Assembly (NCBI RefSeq): GCF_004522215.1
Contig: NZ_SDLR01000001.1
Location: forward strand, 124,001 to 188,000
Reading direction: 5' to 3'
Source: Ammoniphilus sp. YIM 78166
GTDB lineage: Bacteria > Bacillota > Bacilli > Aneurinibacillales > RAOX-1
DNA: 64,000 nucleotides
Positions 16,781-25,888 of the stretch are shown here, piece after piece. Positions within the stretch are counted from its first letter, which is position 1; each line of letters opens with the position of its first letter. The translations under genes were made by a program, and so were the position numbers. The notes under the pieces are model-generated. The model saw nothing but the letters and a program-made list of their open reading frames with translations, searched no databases and had not been told where the DNA came from.

Positions 16781-18118
16781 ATGATGAAAAAACCAAACGT
16801 TTTATGGATCATGACCGATCAGCAGCGAAGCGAGGCCATGGGATGTCTTGATCCAAGCTATAAATCGCCGAACTTGGACGAACTGGCCAGCCGCAGCATC
16901 CGGTTTGACAAGCACATCACCACAGCTGCCCAGTGCACGCCGGCACGAGCTACATGGATGACAGGACGTTATCCCCATCAAGTCGGAGTCAATCAGATCG
17001 GGCACGGTTTATCCACAGAGCTTCCAACGGTGGGTAAGGAATTCCAAAAGCACGGGTATGAAACGGCCTATTTTGGAAAATGGCACTTGTTTACACCGGT
17101 TGAGGAGCACGGATTTGAGATTACGGAAGGTCCAACGAATGGGTATCTGGATTTCGGAGGAGGCCAGGCAGAAAATGTGCGGGCATGGAGTCACCAGGAT
17201 GCTATTGCCACAGCACAGGCTCTCCATTATCTGGATCATTATAGCGGGGATAAACCATTTTTTACGATTCTATCTTGGAATATGCCCCATCCGGGGGGCG
17301 GTCCGTTTGAGTTGATTGAGCAATTTGCCGGAGAGCATCCGCTTGAGAAGATGCCAGTGCCTCGAAGCTTTTATGAGGACGATCTATCAACCAAGCCGGA
17401 GCATCAACGGATGAGGGCGACGTCAGAAGAATCCGAAATGGACGAGGAGATAATCCGGCAAGACGCGCAAAAATATCGGACGATGATTCAACAGATGGAT
17501 TGGCATTTAGGCCGTGTCTTGAAGATGCTAAAACACCGCGGGCTTGCAGAGAATACTGTCATTCTATACACGAGCGACCATGGCGATCTGCAAGGTGCGC
17601 ACCGCTTGCGCTTAAAGGGGGTTGTCCCGTATAAGGAGCTATACGAGGTGCCGCTCCTGCTGCATATTCCCGGACGGACAGAACAGGGAGGCGTCGTCAC
17701 CCGAATCACGTCCAGCGCCGCGGTTCCAGGCACGCTGCTCGACATTGCCGGGGCCCCGGTGCCAGATTGCTTTGAAGGCGGTTCGCTGCTCCCCATGATC
17801 GAATCACCGGATAGCATGAATGCCACGGAAGATGATTACGTCTTTATTGAGCATTATAAGGCCTATTGGGGGTTCCACCCGTTCCGCGGAATCCAAACGC
17901 ACCGTTGGAAATATGTTTATTACTATAACGAGGACGTTGAAGAGATGTATGACTTGGTAAACGATCCCGACGAGTTGCGTAATGCTGCCTATGATCAGGA
18001 AAACGCTGAGATCAAAAGGAAGTTCCGTCAACAGGTGGATACTTGGTGGGAGCAGACAGGTGCACTCCGTGTTCAGCCGGTTAAATTTCCGGGGAGAGGA
18101 CCTTGGGCGGAAGTGTAA
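16781..18118 (+). CDS. Sulfatase 6 (Cys-type, cytoplasmic)
   Basis: A 445-residue sulfatase starting KKPNVLWIMTDQQRSEAMGC, no signal peptide. Formylglycine motif CTPAR with Cys52, followed by ATWMTGRYPHQ. Late metal motif TSDHGDLQGAHRLRLKG, then YEVPLLLHIPG. AAGGAGG (16763-16769) lies at the end of sulfatase 5 and serves ATG 16781 or 16784. The C-terminal HRWKYVYYYNEDVEEMYDLVNDPDE is the standard end of this family. Confidence 0.9.
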   Translation: MMKKPNVLWIMTDQQRSEAMGCLDPSYKSPNLDELASRSIRFDKHITTAAQCTPARATWMTGRYPHQVGVNQIGHGLSTELPTVGKEFQKHGYETAYFGKWHLFTPVEEHGFEITEGPTNGYLDFGGGQAENVRAWSHQDAIATAQALHYLDHYSGDKPFFTILSWNMPHPGGGPFELIEQFAGEHPLEKMPVPRSFYEDDLSTKPEHQRMRATSEESEMDEEIIRQDAQKYRTMIQQMDWHLGRVLKMLKHRGLAENTVILYTSDHGDLQGAHRLRLKGVVPYKELYEVPLLLHIPGRTEQGGVVTRITSSAAVPGTLLDIAGAPVPDCFEGGSLLPMIESPDSMNATEDDYVFIEHYKAYWGFHPFRGIQTHRWKYVYYYNEDVEEMYDLVNDPDELRNAAYDQENAEIKRKFRQQVDTWWEQTGALRVQPVKFPGRGPWAEV

Positions 18119-18137
18119 GGTAAGGGAGATGAGTGAT

Positions 18138-19508
18138 ATGACTAAAAAACTAAAACCGAACGTTTTATTTATCATGACAGACCAGCTTCGCTCTGATTTT
18201 TTGGGTTATATGGGAGCGGATTTTGTCCGTACACCAAACTTGGATCGATTAGCTTCACGGGGAATGGTGTTCACAAACTGCTTCACAAACTCTCCTCTTT
18301 GCGCCCCGGCACGGATAGGACTGGCAGCAGGTGTGAACCCGGGACGTCTCGGTGCACTAACCAATGCGTCCTACCTGCCCCCGCACGTCCCTACGTTCTA
18401 TCAACGCTTTCGTGACAATGGCTACCGGGTGGGCGTTGTTGGGAAGTTGGATCTGGCGAAACCTGACCCTTACAACGGACGTTATGGGGATCGTCCGCGC
18501 GTGTATCAATGGGGGTTTACGCATCCAGAGGAAGTAGAAGGAAAGATGCATGCGGGCTTGTTTCCGACACCCCAAGGTCCCTACGGCTTCTATCTGCAGG
18601 ATAAGGGGCTGTACGATGCCTTTTACGAGGATTATCAACAACGTAGGAGGACTGGATTTTCCCTTGAATGTGAAGATTCGGTTCTTCCGACTGAAGCGTT
18701 TGCGGACAGCTATATTGGAAGGCGGGCGGCAACCTGGATCGACAATGTGCCAGAAGACTTCCCGTGGTTCTACTTTGTCAGCTTCGTTGGTCCACATGAT
18801 CCTTATGACCCGCCAACAGCCTATGCTGAACGTTACCGGGGTTCGGAGATGCCTGAGGCCATCAAGCCTGCTCTCGAGGGAAAGCCAGGTTGGGTTCATC
18901 GCCGTGTGAAAACGGAGGATGCAGAAAAGATCCTTGAAACTCGTCGCCAGTACTGCGCGTCTATCGAGGCGATCGACGATCATATAGGAATGATCATGGA
19001 TAGTCTAGAGAGAAGAGGAATGCTGGAGAACACGTACATCATCTTTACAAGTGATCACGGTGAAATGATCGGCGATCACGGTATGTATACAAAGCAAGTG
19101 GCTTATGAACCTTCCATTCGTATACCGCTTATTATCGCAGGACCTAACATCGAGGCGGGCAGGATCTCAGAAGCGCTAGTCGAGCTGATCGATCTAAACG
19201 AGACGTCTTGTGATCTAGTGAATCTACCTCCGGATGGCAGATTGAGAGATTCCCTGTCGTTTATCCATGTTCTAAAGGGACAGGGAAACCAGCATAGGAG
19301 TGATATCGTAACCTGTGGAGATAACTTCCAGTGCATTCGAACGGAGCAATATAAGTATATACACAACGTTAACGACATTCCTGAGCTTTACGACCTGCAA
19401 AACGATCCTAACGAAACGGTTAACATTGCACCAGAGCATCCGGATATGGTTAAAGAGCTGTCACGGAAACTGACTAAGAGGTTCCTTGATCACTCTACGA
19501 TTCGGTAA
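18138..19508 (+). CDS. Sulfatase 7 (Cys-type, cytoplasmic)
   Basis: The open frame extends upstream, but ATG 18138 (MTKKLKPNVLFIMTDQ) has a well-spaced aaggga and gives 456 residues; ATG 18129 is the alternative. Formylglycine motif CAPAR with Cys55, followed by IGLAAGVNPG rather than the usual TG. Late metal motif TSDHGEMIGDHGMYTKQ, then SIRIPLIIAGP. No signal peptide. Last intact gene of the binding-protein operon; a terminator follows 5 nt after the stop. Confidence 0.9.
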   Translation: MTKKLKPNVLFIMTDQLRSDFLGYMGADFVRTPNLDRLASRGMVFTNCFTNSPLCAPARIGLAAGVNPGRLGALTNASYLPPHVPTFYQRFRDNGYRVGVVGKLDLAKPDPYNGRYGDRPRVYQWGFTHPEEVEGKMHAGLFPTPQGPYGFYLQDKGLYDAFYEDYQQRRRTGFSLECEDSVLPTEAFADSYIGRRAATWIDNVPEDFPWFYFVSFVGPHDPYDPPTAYAERYRGSEMPEAIKPALEGKPGWVHRRVKTEDAEKILETRRQYCASIEAIDDHIGMIMDSLERRGMLENTYIIFTSDHGEMIGDHGMYTKQVAYEPSIRIPLIIAGPNIEAGRISEALVELIDLNETSCDLVNLPPDGRLRDSLSFIHVLKGQGNQHRSDIVTCGDNFQCIRTEQYKYIHNVNDIPELYDLQNDPNETVNIAPEHPDMVKELSRKLTKRFLDHSTIR

Positions 19509-19513
19509 AAGAC

Positions 19514-19555
19514 GATGGGATGCCTCAACACAAAAGGGTATCCCATTTTCTTTTT
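19514..19555 (+). terminator. Terminator after sulfatase 7
   Basis: atgggat (19515-19521) pairs with atcccat (19540-19546), with a few further pairs inside, followed by ttttcttttt. Confidence 0.7.
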
Positions 19556-19601
19556 CATAGAAAGTAAAGCATAAATTGAATTGAGAGGAAAAGAAACTGA
19601 A

Positions 19602-19846
19602 ATGAAGCTTGCTTTTGATGTGCCCGAGCAGAAAAAAATTAGATTGATCGTGAACACGGACGCCAAAAATGAGGCTGACGATCAGTTCGCGATTGTTCAT
19701 GCGCTGCTCACCCCGCAATTTTTGATCAAAGGTTTGGTGGCTGCTCATTTCACCAGACAGAACGAATGATCCGAGTGTATAACTATGTGGACTCTCGTTT
19801 TACATTAGAGGACATGTACGCGAAGCTAGCGCTGCATTATGGCTAA
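19602..19846 (+). pseudogene. Internally deleted nucleoside-hydrolase-like gene
   Basis: ATG 19602 begins MKLAFDVPEQ and continues RLIVNTDAKNEADDQFAIVHALL, which is the Asp-rich metal-binding N-terminus of the inosine/uridine nucleoside hydrolase fold. The frame stops at 19769. In another frame the sequence runs on as IRVYNYVDSRFTLEDMYAKLALHYG to TAA at 19844-19846, which resembles the C-terminus of the same family. The middle of a gene of roughly 300 codons has therefore been lost, leaving about 80 codons and a frameshift at the junction. It should be non-functional. Confidence 0.7.
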
Positions 19847-19870
19847 TACCATACTTGAAAATAAGATAGC

Positions 19871-19901
19871 AGATTCTCCCATTACGTGGAGAATCTTTTT
19901 T
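19871..19901 (+). terminator. Terminator after the nucleoside-hydrolase remnant
   Basis: AGATTCTCC (19871-19879) pairs with GGAGAATCT (19888-19896), followed by a T-run. Confidence 0.88.
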
Positions 19902-19911
19902 CTGCGGAGAA

Positions 19912-20006
19912 GTAAAAAATACGCACACTCATGTAAAAACCCACACCGTATCGGGAAAGTGTAAAGCTTGCTATGATTAATTTATAATCAGAAAGCGGTT
20001 ACAACT
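19912..20006 (+). promoter_or_regulatory. Regulon promoter 4 (decayed GH3 gene)
   Basis: Direct repeats gtaaaaaatacgcac at 19912 and gtaaaaaccc at 19933, 21 bp apart; -10 box TATGAT at 19972-19977, 39 bp after the second repeat. A cre-like AGAAAGCGGTTACA lies just downstream (about 19990-20003). A second TATAAT at 19983-19988 is also present. The promoter is preserved although the gene it drives is broken. Confidence 0.7.
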
Positions 20007-20065
20007 ACAGGAGTGTGCTGAATAGAACCTATTTGAAGCCCAATTTTAATGAGGAGAGAAATCCA

Positions 20066-22455
20066 ATGAAAACCATAGAGTTTCCTTACCAAAACAGTTA
20101 TCTTCCTGTTGAAGAACGGATAGACGATCTCCTATCAAGAATGACTCTCGAAGAAAAAATTGCTCAATTAGGCTGCGTTATGTGGAATCCTCATCTAACC
20201 GATAATCGACAGGAACTTGCGATAAGGAATGGGATTGGGCAAATCTCAGCTATCTTATTTGGTAAATTAGAGGGGCCTAAAACCGTAGCCCAACTTATTG
20301 AAGAGATTTAACGTCTCTTAGTGGAGAAAACCAGATTAGGTATTCCTGCTATTTTTCATGCAGAGGCATTATCTGGGGGTATGGTGCCTGGGGCCACCAA
20401 TTTTCCATTAGCTATCGGTTTGGGTGCCACATGAAAGCCGGATCGTATTCAGGAAATGGCTGAAGTCGTTAAGAAGCAATTTCGTTCTCTAGGAATCCGT
20501 CATGCTCTTTCGCCTGTATTGGATGTGGGGCGCGATCCGCGCTGGGGCCGAATAGGTGAAACCTATGGCGAAGACCCGACGCTGATTTCTCAGTTGGGTG
20601 TCGCTTATGTTACAGGGTTACAGGGTGAAACTGTAACGGAAGGAATCGCGGCTACAGCCAAGCATTTCCTGGGATACTCCATGACGGGCGCTTTAAATAT
20701 GACAGAGGAGCTTATTCCTCCGAGAACGCTGCGTGAGGTTTATGCAAAACCCTTTGAGGCTGTTATCCAGAAAGCGGATATTATGTCCATTATGAACTCC
20801 TACAGTACCTTGGATGGTGAACCGATCATTGCATCCGAGTCCATGCTGAATGATTTCCTTCGTAGTGAACTGGGCTTTGAGGGCTTAACTGTATCCGATT
20901 ATCGATCTATTGATAAGCTGGTTACGTCCTTCAGAACGGCGGGGGATATAAAGGATGCTGGAATTCAGGCGATTAAAGCCGGGATGGATATGGAGCTTCC
21001 ACATAGGAATGGGTATGGAACCCATTCCTATGTGGAAGCTGGAGAAGTAGACATAACCTTTGTAGATCGATCCGTTCGGAGAGTGCTAGAAATGAAGTTC
21101 CGGCTAGGCGTTTTTGAGAAGCCATATCCTGAAATGGAGCTAATCAAGGCTGTATTTGACCAGCCTGAGAATGACGAATTGTCTCTTTCCATTGCACGAG
21201 ACTCGATGGTTTTTGTCAAGAATGAAGGGGACCTGTTGCCATTAGCCAAAAGCATGAAGAAAGTGGCAGTCATTGGACCCAATGCCCATAACTTGCGCAA
21301 CATGTTCGGTGGGTACTCCCATCCTGCCAGCAAGGAGTTATTTTTTGGCCTGGCAAAAATGGTTGGGGTGGAAACGACAGGGAACTTGAATAGGTCCTAT
21401 GAAGATCAATTGAACGAGCTTGAAACGGAATATTTACCGAAGGCCTATCCTAATATGACAACCCTTTTTAGTGAACTGCAAAACCGACTTCAAGATTCAG
21501 AGGTTACATACAGCAAAGGCTGTAGTCTGACTGACCCCGATAAAGCAGGTTTTGAAGAAGCCATTCAAAAGGCAAGCCGTGCAGACATAGTTATCATGGT
21601 GATGGGGGGAAAAGATGGGTTCGGTAAACCATGTACAACAGGGGAAGGGAATGTTCTTCCCAGATTGGCCTTCCTGGTGTACAGGAAGACCTTGTAAAAG
21701 CAGTACATGCATCCGGTACGCCTATCGTTCTCGTTCATATGAGTGCCCGTCCGCTGAGCAGCCCGTGGATATCGGAACATATTCCTGCCATTCTAGAGGT
21801 ATGGCACCCTGGACAAGCGGGGGGACGAGCTATCGTGGACATCCTCCTCGGGGTTTACAACCCAGGGGGCAAGCTTCCGGTTACTGTGGCTAGAAGGGCA
21901 GGCCAAGTACCGGTCTATTATGCCCATCGCTATGGCAGCGGTTCTGAAGGCCGCGGGGTGGATTTGTTCGTCTCTAAGGAGGGATATGTTAACGAATCCT
22001 TGGAACCACTATATCCTTTCGGTCATGGCCTTTCTTATACACAATTTTCCTTCTTAGATTTGGAATTGTCCCGTGATCAGGTGCATCCGGAAGGAAATTT
22101 GACCGTGTCTTGTACGGTAAAAAACATCTGCTTAAGAGCCGGGGATGAAGTAATCCAATTGTATATCGCCGATTTATTTGCGTCGATAGCGCGACCTGTC
22201 AAAGAACTGGTCGGATTTCAACGAATTCATCTGCAACCGGGTGAAAGTAATCGAGTATCCTTCGAGGTGGCGATGAGTCAATTAGCTTTCTTGAGCCGGA
22301 AGATGGAGTGGATAGTTGAGCCTGGCATGATGTCGATCATGATTGGATCTTCTTCGAAGGATATGAAACTGGAAGGTACCTTTGAAATTGTCGGGGAGTT
22401 GACCGTTGTGGGCAAAAATAGAGAATTCTTTGCCGATGGAAGGATAATAAATTAG
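20066..22455 (+). pseudogene. GH3 beta-glycosidase gene with two stops and a frameshift
   Basis: Starting at ATG 20066 (ribosome site gaggagag), about 797 codons would encode a GH3 beta-glucosidase/beta-xylosidase: SRMTLEEKIAQLGC, LDVGRDPRWGRIGETYGEDP, catalytic-type Asp278 in VSDYRSI, and a fibronectin-III-like C-terminal domain. Three lesions break it: TAA at 20309-20311 where relatives usually have Gln, TGA at 20432-20434 where they usually have Trp, and loss of one base near 21650-21660, after GEGN and before IGLPGVQEDLVKA, which moves the frame. A 21-bp perfect palindrome at 20994-21040 lies inside. No single intact product can be made. Confidence 0.9.
20994..21040. repeat. 21-bp perfect inverted repeat inside the GH3 pseudogene
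   Basis: Arms 20994-21014 and 21020-21040 are exact reverse complements, with the 5-nt loop atgga. The palindrome lies in coding sequence just after the family motif GMDMELP. The encoded residues YGTHSYVEAGEVD look about two residues shorter than usual family sequence there, which suggests it arose by a templated strand-switch rather than by selection for the protein. Confidence 0.85.
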
Positions 22456-22497
22456 TAGATTTAACCTGGTTACCTATATTGCTAGATAGCAGCGAGG

Positions 22498-22530
22498 AAG
22501 GATACTTCGGATACGGAGTATCCTTTGTGT
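22498..22530 (+). terminator. Weak hairpin after the GH3 pseudogene
   Basis: aaggatac (22498-22505) pairs with gtatcctt (22518-22525), followed by a loose T-rich tail. Confidence 0.5.
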
Positions 22531-22554
22531 TCAAATCGGGCATGAGTTCTAAAA

Positions 22555-22650
22555 GTAAAAAATACGCACTTTCAAGTAAAAACCTCCACCTACCGAGACG
22601 GACTGCTGCTTGGTATGATCATATTAGGTGAAAAGAAAACGGTTGCAATC
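22555..22650 (+). promoter_or_regulatory. Regulon promoter 5 (GH3-gentisate-CHR operon)
   Basis: Direct repeats gtaaaaaatacgcac at 22555 and gtaaaaacctcc at 22576, 21 bp apart; -10 box TATGAT at 22614-22619, 38 bp after the second repeat; no -35 box. A cre-like AGAAAACGGTTGCA follows at about 22634-22647. The first repeat is identical over 15 bp to that of promoter 4. Confidence 0.72.
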
Positions 22651-22680
22651 AACCTTTTGCTATCCATTTTGAAAGGGTGA

Positions 22681-24945
22681 GTGATTTTGACCATTAATTA
22701 TATAAAAAACGAAGGTGGACCTACCTTAGGTTATTCGACCACATCAGGCGTGTCCATATTGGAATTAGACGGTAAGTTTTTCAAGGACTTGAGCCGGGAT
22801 GGAAACTTAGATAAGTATGAGGATTGGCGATTGCCAGCAGAGGAACGAGCGAAGGATCTAGCCTCCAAGATGACGATCGAACAGATTGCTGGCTTAATGC
22901 TCTATAGTAGGCACCAATCGATCCCAGCGGTTAATAGAGGGCGCTTTATCAGCACGTATGGTGGAAAACCTTTTGCTGAAAGTGGAGCAAATCCATGGGA
23001 TCTTTCCGATCAGCAACTGGAATTCTTGGCAAAGGATCACTTAAGGCATGTACTGCTCACGACGGTGCAAAGCCCTGAGATCGCCGCTCGTTGGAATAAC
23101 CGCGTACAAGAATTGGCGGAAGGGGTTGGACTAGGCATTCCGGCTAACAATAGCTCGGATCCGCGCCATGGTTCGGACTCCAGTAAAGAGTTTAATGAAG
23201 GAGCAGGAGGAGCGATTTCCATGTGGCCGGAGTCACTGGGCTTGGCTGCCTCGTTTGATCCGAAGGTTGTTCGTAAGTTCGGGGAAGTCGCTTCAAAAGA
23301 ATATCGCGCGTTGGGACTGGCTACGGCGCTTTCTCCCCAAGTGGATATCGCAACCGATCCTCGCTGGTATCGGTTCAACGGAACGTTCGGCGAAGATCCT
23401 CATCTATCAGCAGATATGGCCCGTGCTTTTGTGGATGGGTTTCAGACTTCTGAGGGTGAGCAGGAAATTTCGGATGGATGGGGCTATGACAGTGTAAACG
23501 CTATGGTAAAGCACTGGCCAGGTGGCGGCTCAGGTGAAGGCGGACGGGATGCGCACTGGGGTTTTGGTAAATATGCCGTTTATCCAGGAGAGAATTTTGA
23601 GCAACACCTGATACCGTTTGTGGATGGAGCTTTTAAATTGGATGGAAAGACGGGTAAAGCCTCCGCGGTGATGCCGTACTACACCATCTCCTATAATCAA
23701 GATTCTAAAAATGGGGAAAATGTAGGCAACTCCTACAATACCTACTTAATCCAGGATTTGCTTCAGACTCAATATGGCTATGATGGCGTGGTATGCACCG
23801 ATTGGCTGATTACCGCAGATGAGCCTGAAACGGTGGATCAATTCTCCGGAAAGCCTTGGGGAGTGGAGCACTTGAGTGTCGCGGAACGCCATTACAAGCT
23901 CATTATGTCCGGTGTGGATCAGTTTGGCGGGAATAATGAAGCAGGACCTGTGCTGGAGGCCTATCGTATGGGGGTGGAGGAGTATGGAGAAGTCTTCATG
24001 CGCCAAAGGTTTGAAGAATCAGCTGTCAAGCTGTTAAAAAACATCTTCCGGCTTGGTCTCTTTGAAAATCCATATCTTCAAGTCGAGGAGACCGTAGAGG
24101 TGGTGGGGTGTCCGGTGTTTATGGAAGAAGGATACAAGGCTCAGTTGAAGTCGATGGTCCTGCTGAAAAACAAGAGACAGGTCTTGCCGCTTGCAAAAGG
24201 AAAAACCGTGTATGTGCCTAAGCGATACTTTCCGGAGAAAATCGATTGGTTTGGAAACCGAGTCGAGGACAAGGTCGATTATCCCGTGAATATGGAGATT
24301 GTTAAAAAATATTTTAATATAACGGAACAACCCGAAGAAGCCGACTTTGCTCTCGTTTTTGTCCATGGTCCTGATTCGGGAAGCGGCTACAGCAAGGAGG
24401 ATCGCGAGGCCGGAGGGAATGGATATGTTCCAAAAAGTTTACAGTATGGCGTGTACCACGCAGAGGCAGCTAGAGAGGTGAGTCTCGCCGGGGATCCGCG
24501 GGAGGTGCTGAACCGATCGTATAAGGGCAAGACCGTGACGGCTAGTAATGCCACAGATTTGGAACTGATTTTAAAGACGAAGGAAGCCATGAAGGGAAAA
24601 CCAGTGATCGTATCCCTTTTCTTATCTAATCCGGCTGTGGTCGAAGAGTTCGAAAAAGAAGTAGAGGTTATTCTCGTCAACTTTGGTGTGCAGGATCAGG
24701 CAGTACTCGATATGGTAATAGGTGCAGCAGAACCATCGGGACTTTTGCCCATGCAAATGCCGGCTCATATGCGGACCGTAGAAGAGCAGTTCGAGGATGT
24801 ACCCCATGATATGGAGTGCCATGTGGATTCCGAAGGCCATGTCTATGATTTTGCATTCGGCTTGAACTGGAGCGGTGTAATAGAAGATGAGCGAACTATG
24901 CGCTATCGTCAAAAAAAGAATGAAAAGGGAGAGGTTTATCTATGA
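22681..24945 (+). CDS. GH3 beta-glycosidase (intact)
   Basis: A 754-residue glycoside hydrolase family 3 protein without signal peptide, so cytoplasmic. It shows YEDWRLPAEERAKDLASKMT near 40-60, the GH3 TIM-barrel segments (ATDPRWYRFNGTFGEDP; VKHWPGGGSGEGGRDAHWG) and the nucleophile-type Asp374 in GVVCTDWLITADE, then the alpha/beta sandwich domain. Expected reaction: release of a terminal beta-linked sugar, probably glucose, from an oligosaccharide or aryl glycoside. GTG 22681 is used; TTG 22687 is an alternative, as gaaagggtga precedes both. Its stop overlaps the FAH gene start (ATGA), so it is coupled to the gentisate genes. Confidence 0.88.
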   Translation: MILTINYIKNEGGPTLGYSTTSGVSILELDGKFFKDLSRDGNLDKYEDWRLPAEERAKDLASKMTIEQIAGLMLYSRHQSIPAVNRGRFISTYGGKPFAESGANPWDLSDQQLEFLAKDHLRHVLLTTVQSPEIAARWNNRVQELAEGVGLGIPANNSSDPRHGSDSSKEFNEGAGGAISMWPESLGLAASFDPKVVRKFGEVASKEYRALGLATALSPQVDIATDPRWYRFNGTFGEDPHLSADMARAFVDGFQTSEGEQEISDGWGYDSVNAMVKHWPGGGSGEGGRDAHWGFGKYAVYPGENFEQHLIPFVDGAFKLDGKTGKASAVMPYYTISYNQDSKNGENVGNSYNTYLIQDLLQTQYGYDGVVCTDWLITADEPETVDQFSGKPWGVEHLSVAERHYKLIMSGVDQFGGNNEAGPVLEAYRMGVEEYGEVFMRQRFEESAVKLLKNIFRLGLFENPYLQVEETVEVVGCPVFMEEGYKAQLKSMVLLKNKRQVLPLAKGKTVYVPKRYFPEKIDWFGNRVEDKVDYPVNMEIVKKYFNITEQPEEADFALVFVHGPDSGSGYSKEDREAGGNGYVPKSLQYGVYHAEAAREVSLAGDPREVLNRSYKGKTVTASNATDLELILKTKEAMKGKPVIVSLFLSNPAVVEEFEKEVEVILVNFGVQDQAVLDMVIGAAEPSGLLPMQMPAHMRTVEEQFEDVPHDMECHVDSEGHVYDFAFGLNWSGVIEDERTMRYRQKKNEKGEVYL

Positions 24946-25886
24946 AACTAGTTACATTCCAAATCAACGGCTTCAGTCGTATCGGTTATCTCAATGACAA
25001 TCAAGTGATCGATTTGAACTATGCTTATCAGGCTCTACTGGAATCCCAAGGACAAATCCGGGTGAAACAAATTGCAGAAGCTTATATTCCTCCAAGTATG
25101 GTGGAGTTTCTCCAAGGTTGCGAGCAGAGCATGTCCTTGGCAAAAGAAGCCATCGCTTTTGTGCAAAATCACGCGGGTACATTCCCGTATCCAGTTCTAC
25201 ACTCGGCTGCTGACGTGCGTATGGAAGCCCCTGTGCAGAATCCTGGGAAGATGATTTGTGTAGGCCATAACTACAGAGAGCATATCTTGGAAATGGGTCG
25301 GGATTTACCTCCGTATCCCGTGGTCTTCGCGAAATTTGCCAACACGATTATCGGGCCAGAGGATGATATTCCGTTCTATCCTGTATCCGAGCAACTAGAC
25401 TATGAAGCCGAATTTGCTTTTGTCGTTGGGAAGCGTGCACGCAATGTGACAGCTGATCAAGCGTTAGATTATGTAGCAGGTTACACCATTGTGAATGACG
25501 TGACTTATCGGGATATTCAAAGAAGAACGATCCAGTGGCTGCAGGGAAAAACCGTGGAGGGCAGCGCTCCGATGGGACCATGGCTGGTAACCGGGGATGA
25601 AATCGGAAATCCTGCCGGATTGGAAGTGGTTCTCACCGTCAATGGAGAAGAGCGTCAGCGTTCCAATACAGAGAATCTCGTATTTACCGTTCCTTATTTG
25701 GTAGAGTTTCTTTCCGGACTTATGACTTTAGAGCCTGGGGATGTCATTCTAACAGGCACACCAGGTGGAGTAGGTGTCGCACGAGATCCTCAAGTTTTCT
25801 TGAAGGATGGAGATGTCGTACGAATTGAAATTGATCGAATCGGGGTATTGCAGAATCAAGTGAAAAAAGCGGGGCAGGGGGAGTAA
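24942..25886 (+). CDS. FAH-family hydrolase, probable fumarylpyruvate hydrolase
   Basis: A 314-residue fumarylacetoacetate-hydrolase-family protein. The core begins at about residue 100 with ICVGHNYREHILEMG. The metal-binding acidic residues lie in QLDYEAEFAFVVGKRARNV and GYTIVNDVTYRDIQ; the C-terminus has GDVILTGTPGGVGVARDP. Family members cut C-C bonds of acylpyruvates (fumarylpyruvate, fumarylacetoacetate) or act as hydratases. Placed two genes before a gentisate 1,2-dioxygenase, fumarylpyruvate hydrolase (to fumarate and pyruvate) is the best reading. It overlaps the GH3 gene by 4 nt. Confidence 0.82.
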   Translation: MKLVTFQINGFSRIGYLNDNQVIDLNYAYQALLESQGQIRVKQIAEAYIPPSMVEFLQGCEQSMSLAKEAIAFVQNHAGTFPYPVLHSAADVRMEAPVQNPGKMICVGHNYREHILEMGRDLPPYPVVFAKFANTIIGPEDDIPFYPVSEQLDYEAEFAFVVGKRARNVTADQALDYVAGYTIVNDVTYRDIQRRTIQWLQGKTVEGSAPMGPWLVTGDEIGNPAGLEVVLTVNGEERQRSNTENLVFTVPYLVEFLSGLMTLEPGDVILTGTPGGVGVARDPQVFLKDGDVVRIEIDRIGVLQNQVKKAGQGE

Positions 25887-25888
25887 CC

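Noticed and set aside
18357..18983. 208-codon minus-strand frame inside sulfatase 7
   Set aside because: Lies wholly opposite a well-supported sulfatase gene, has no recognisable family and no ribosome site.
7462..19508. Assigning the sulfatases to a named polysaccharide (heparin, ulvan, fucoidan, mucin)
   Set aside because: No polysaccharide lyase or matching glycoside hydrolase set is present, and motifs alone do not fix S1 subfamily specificity.
20432..20434. TGA in the GH3 gene as a selenocysteine or recoded Trp codon
   Set aside because: A TAA stop 120 bp earlier and a frameshift later break the same gene, and other genes here use TGA as a normal stop; decay is simpler.
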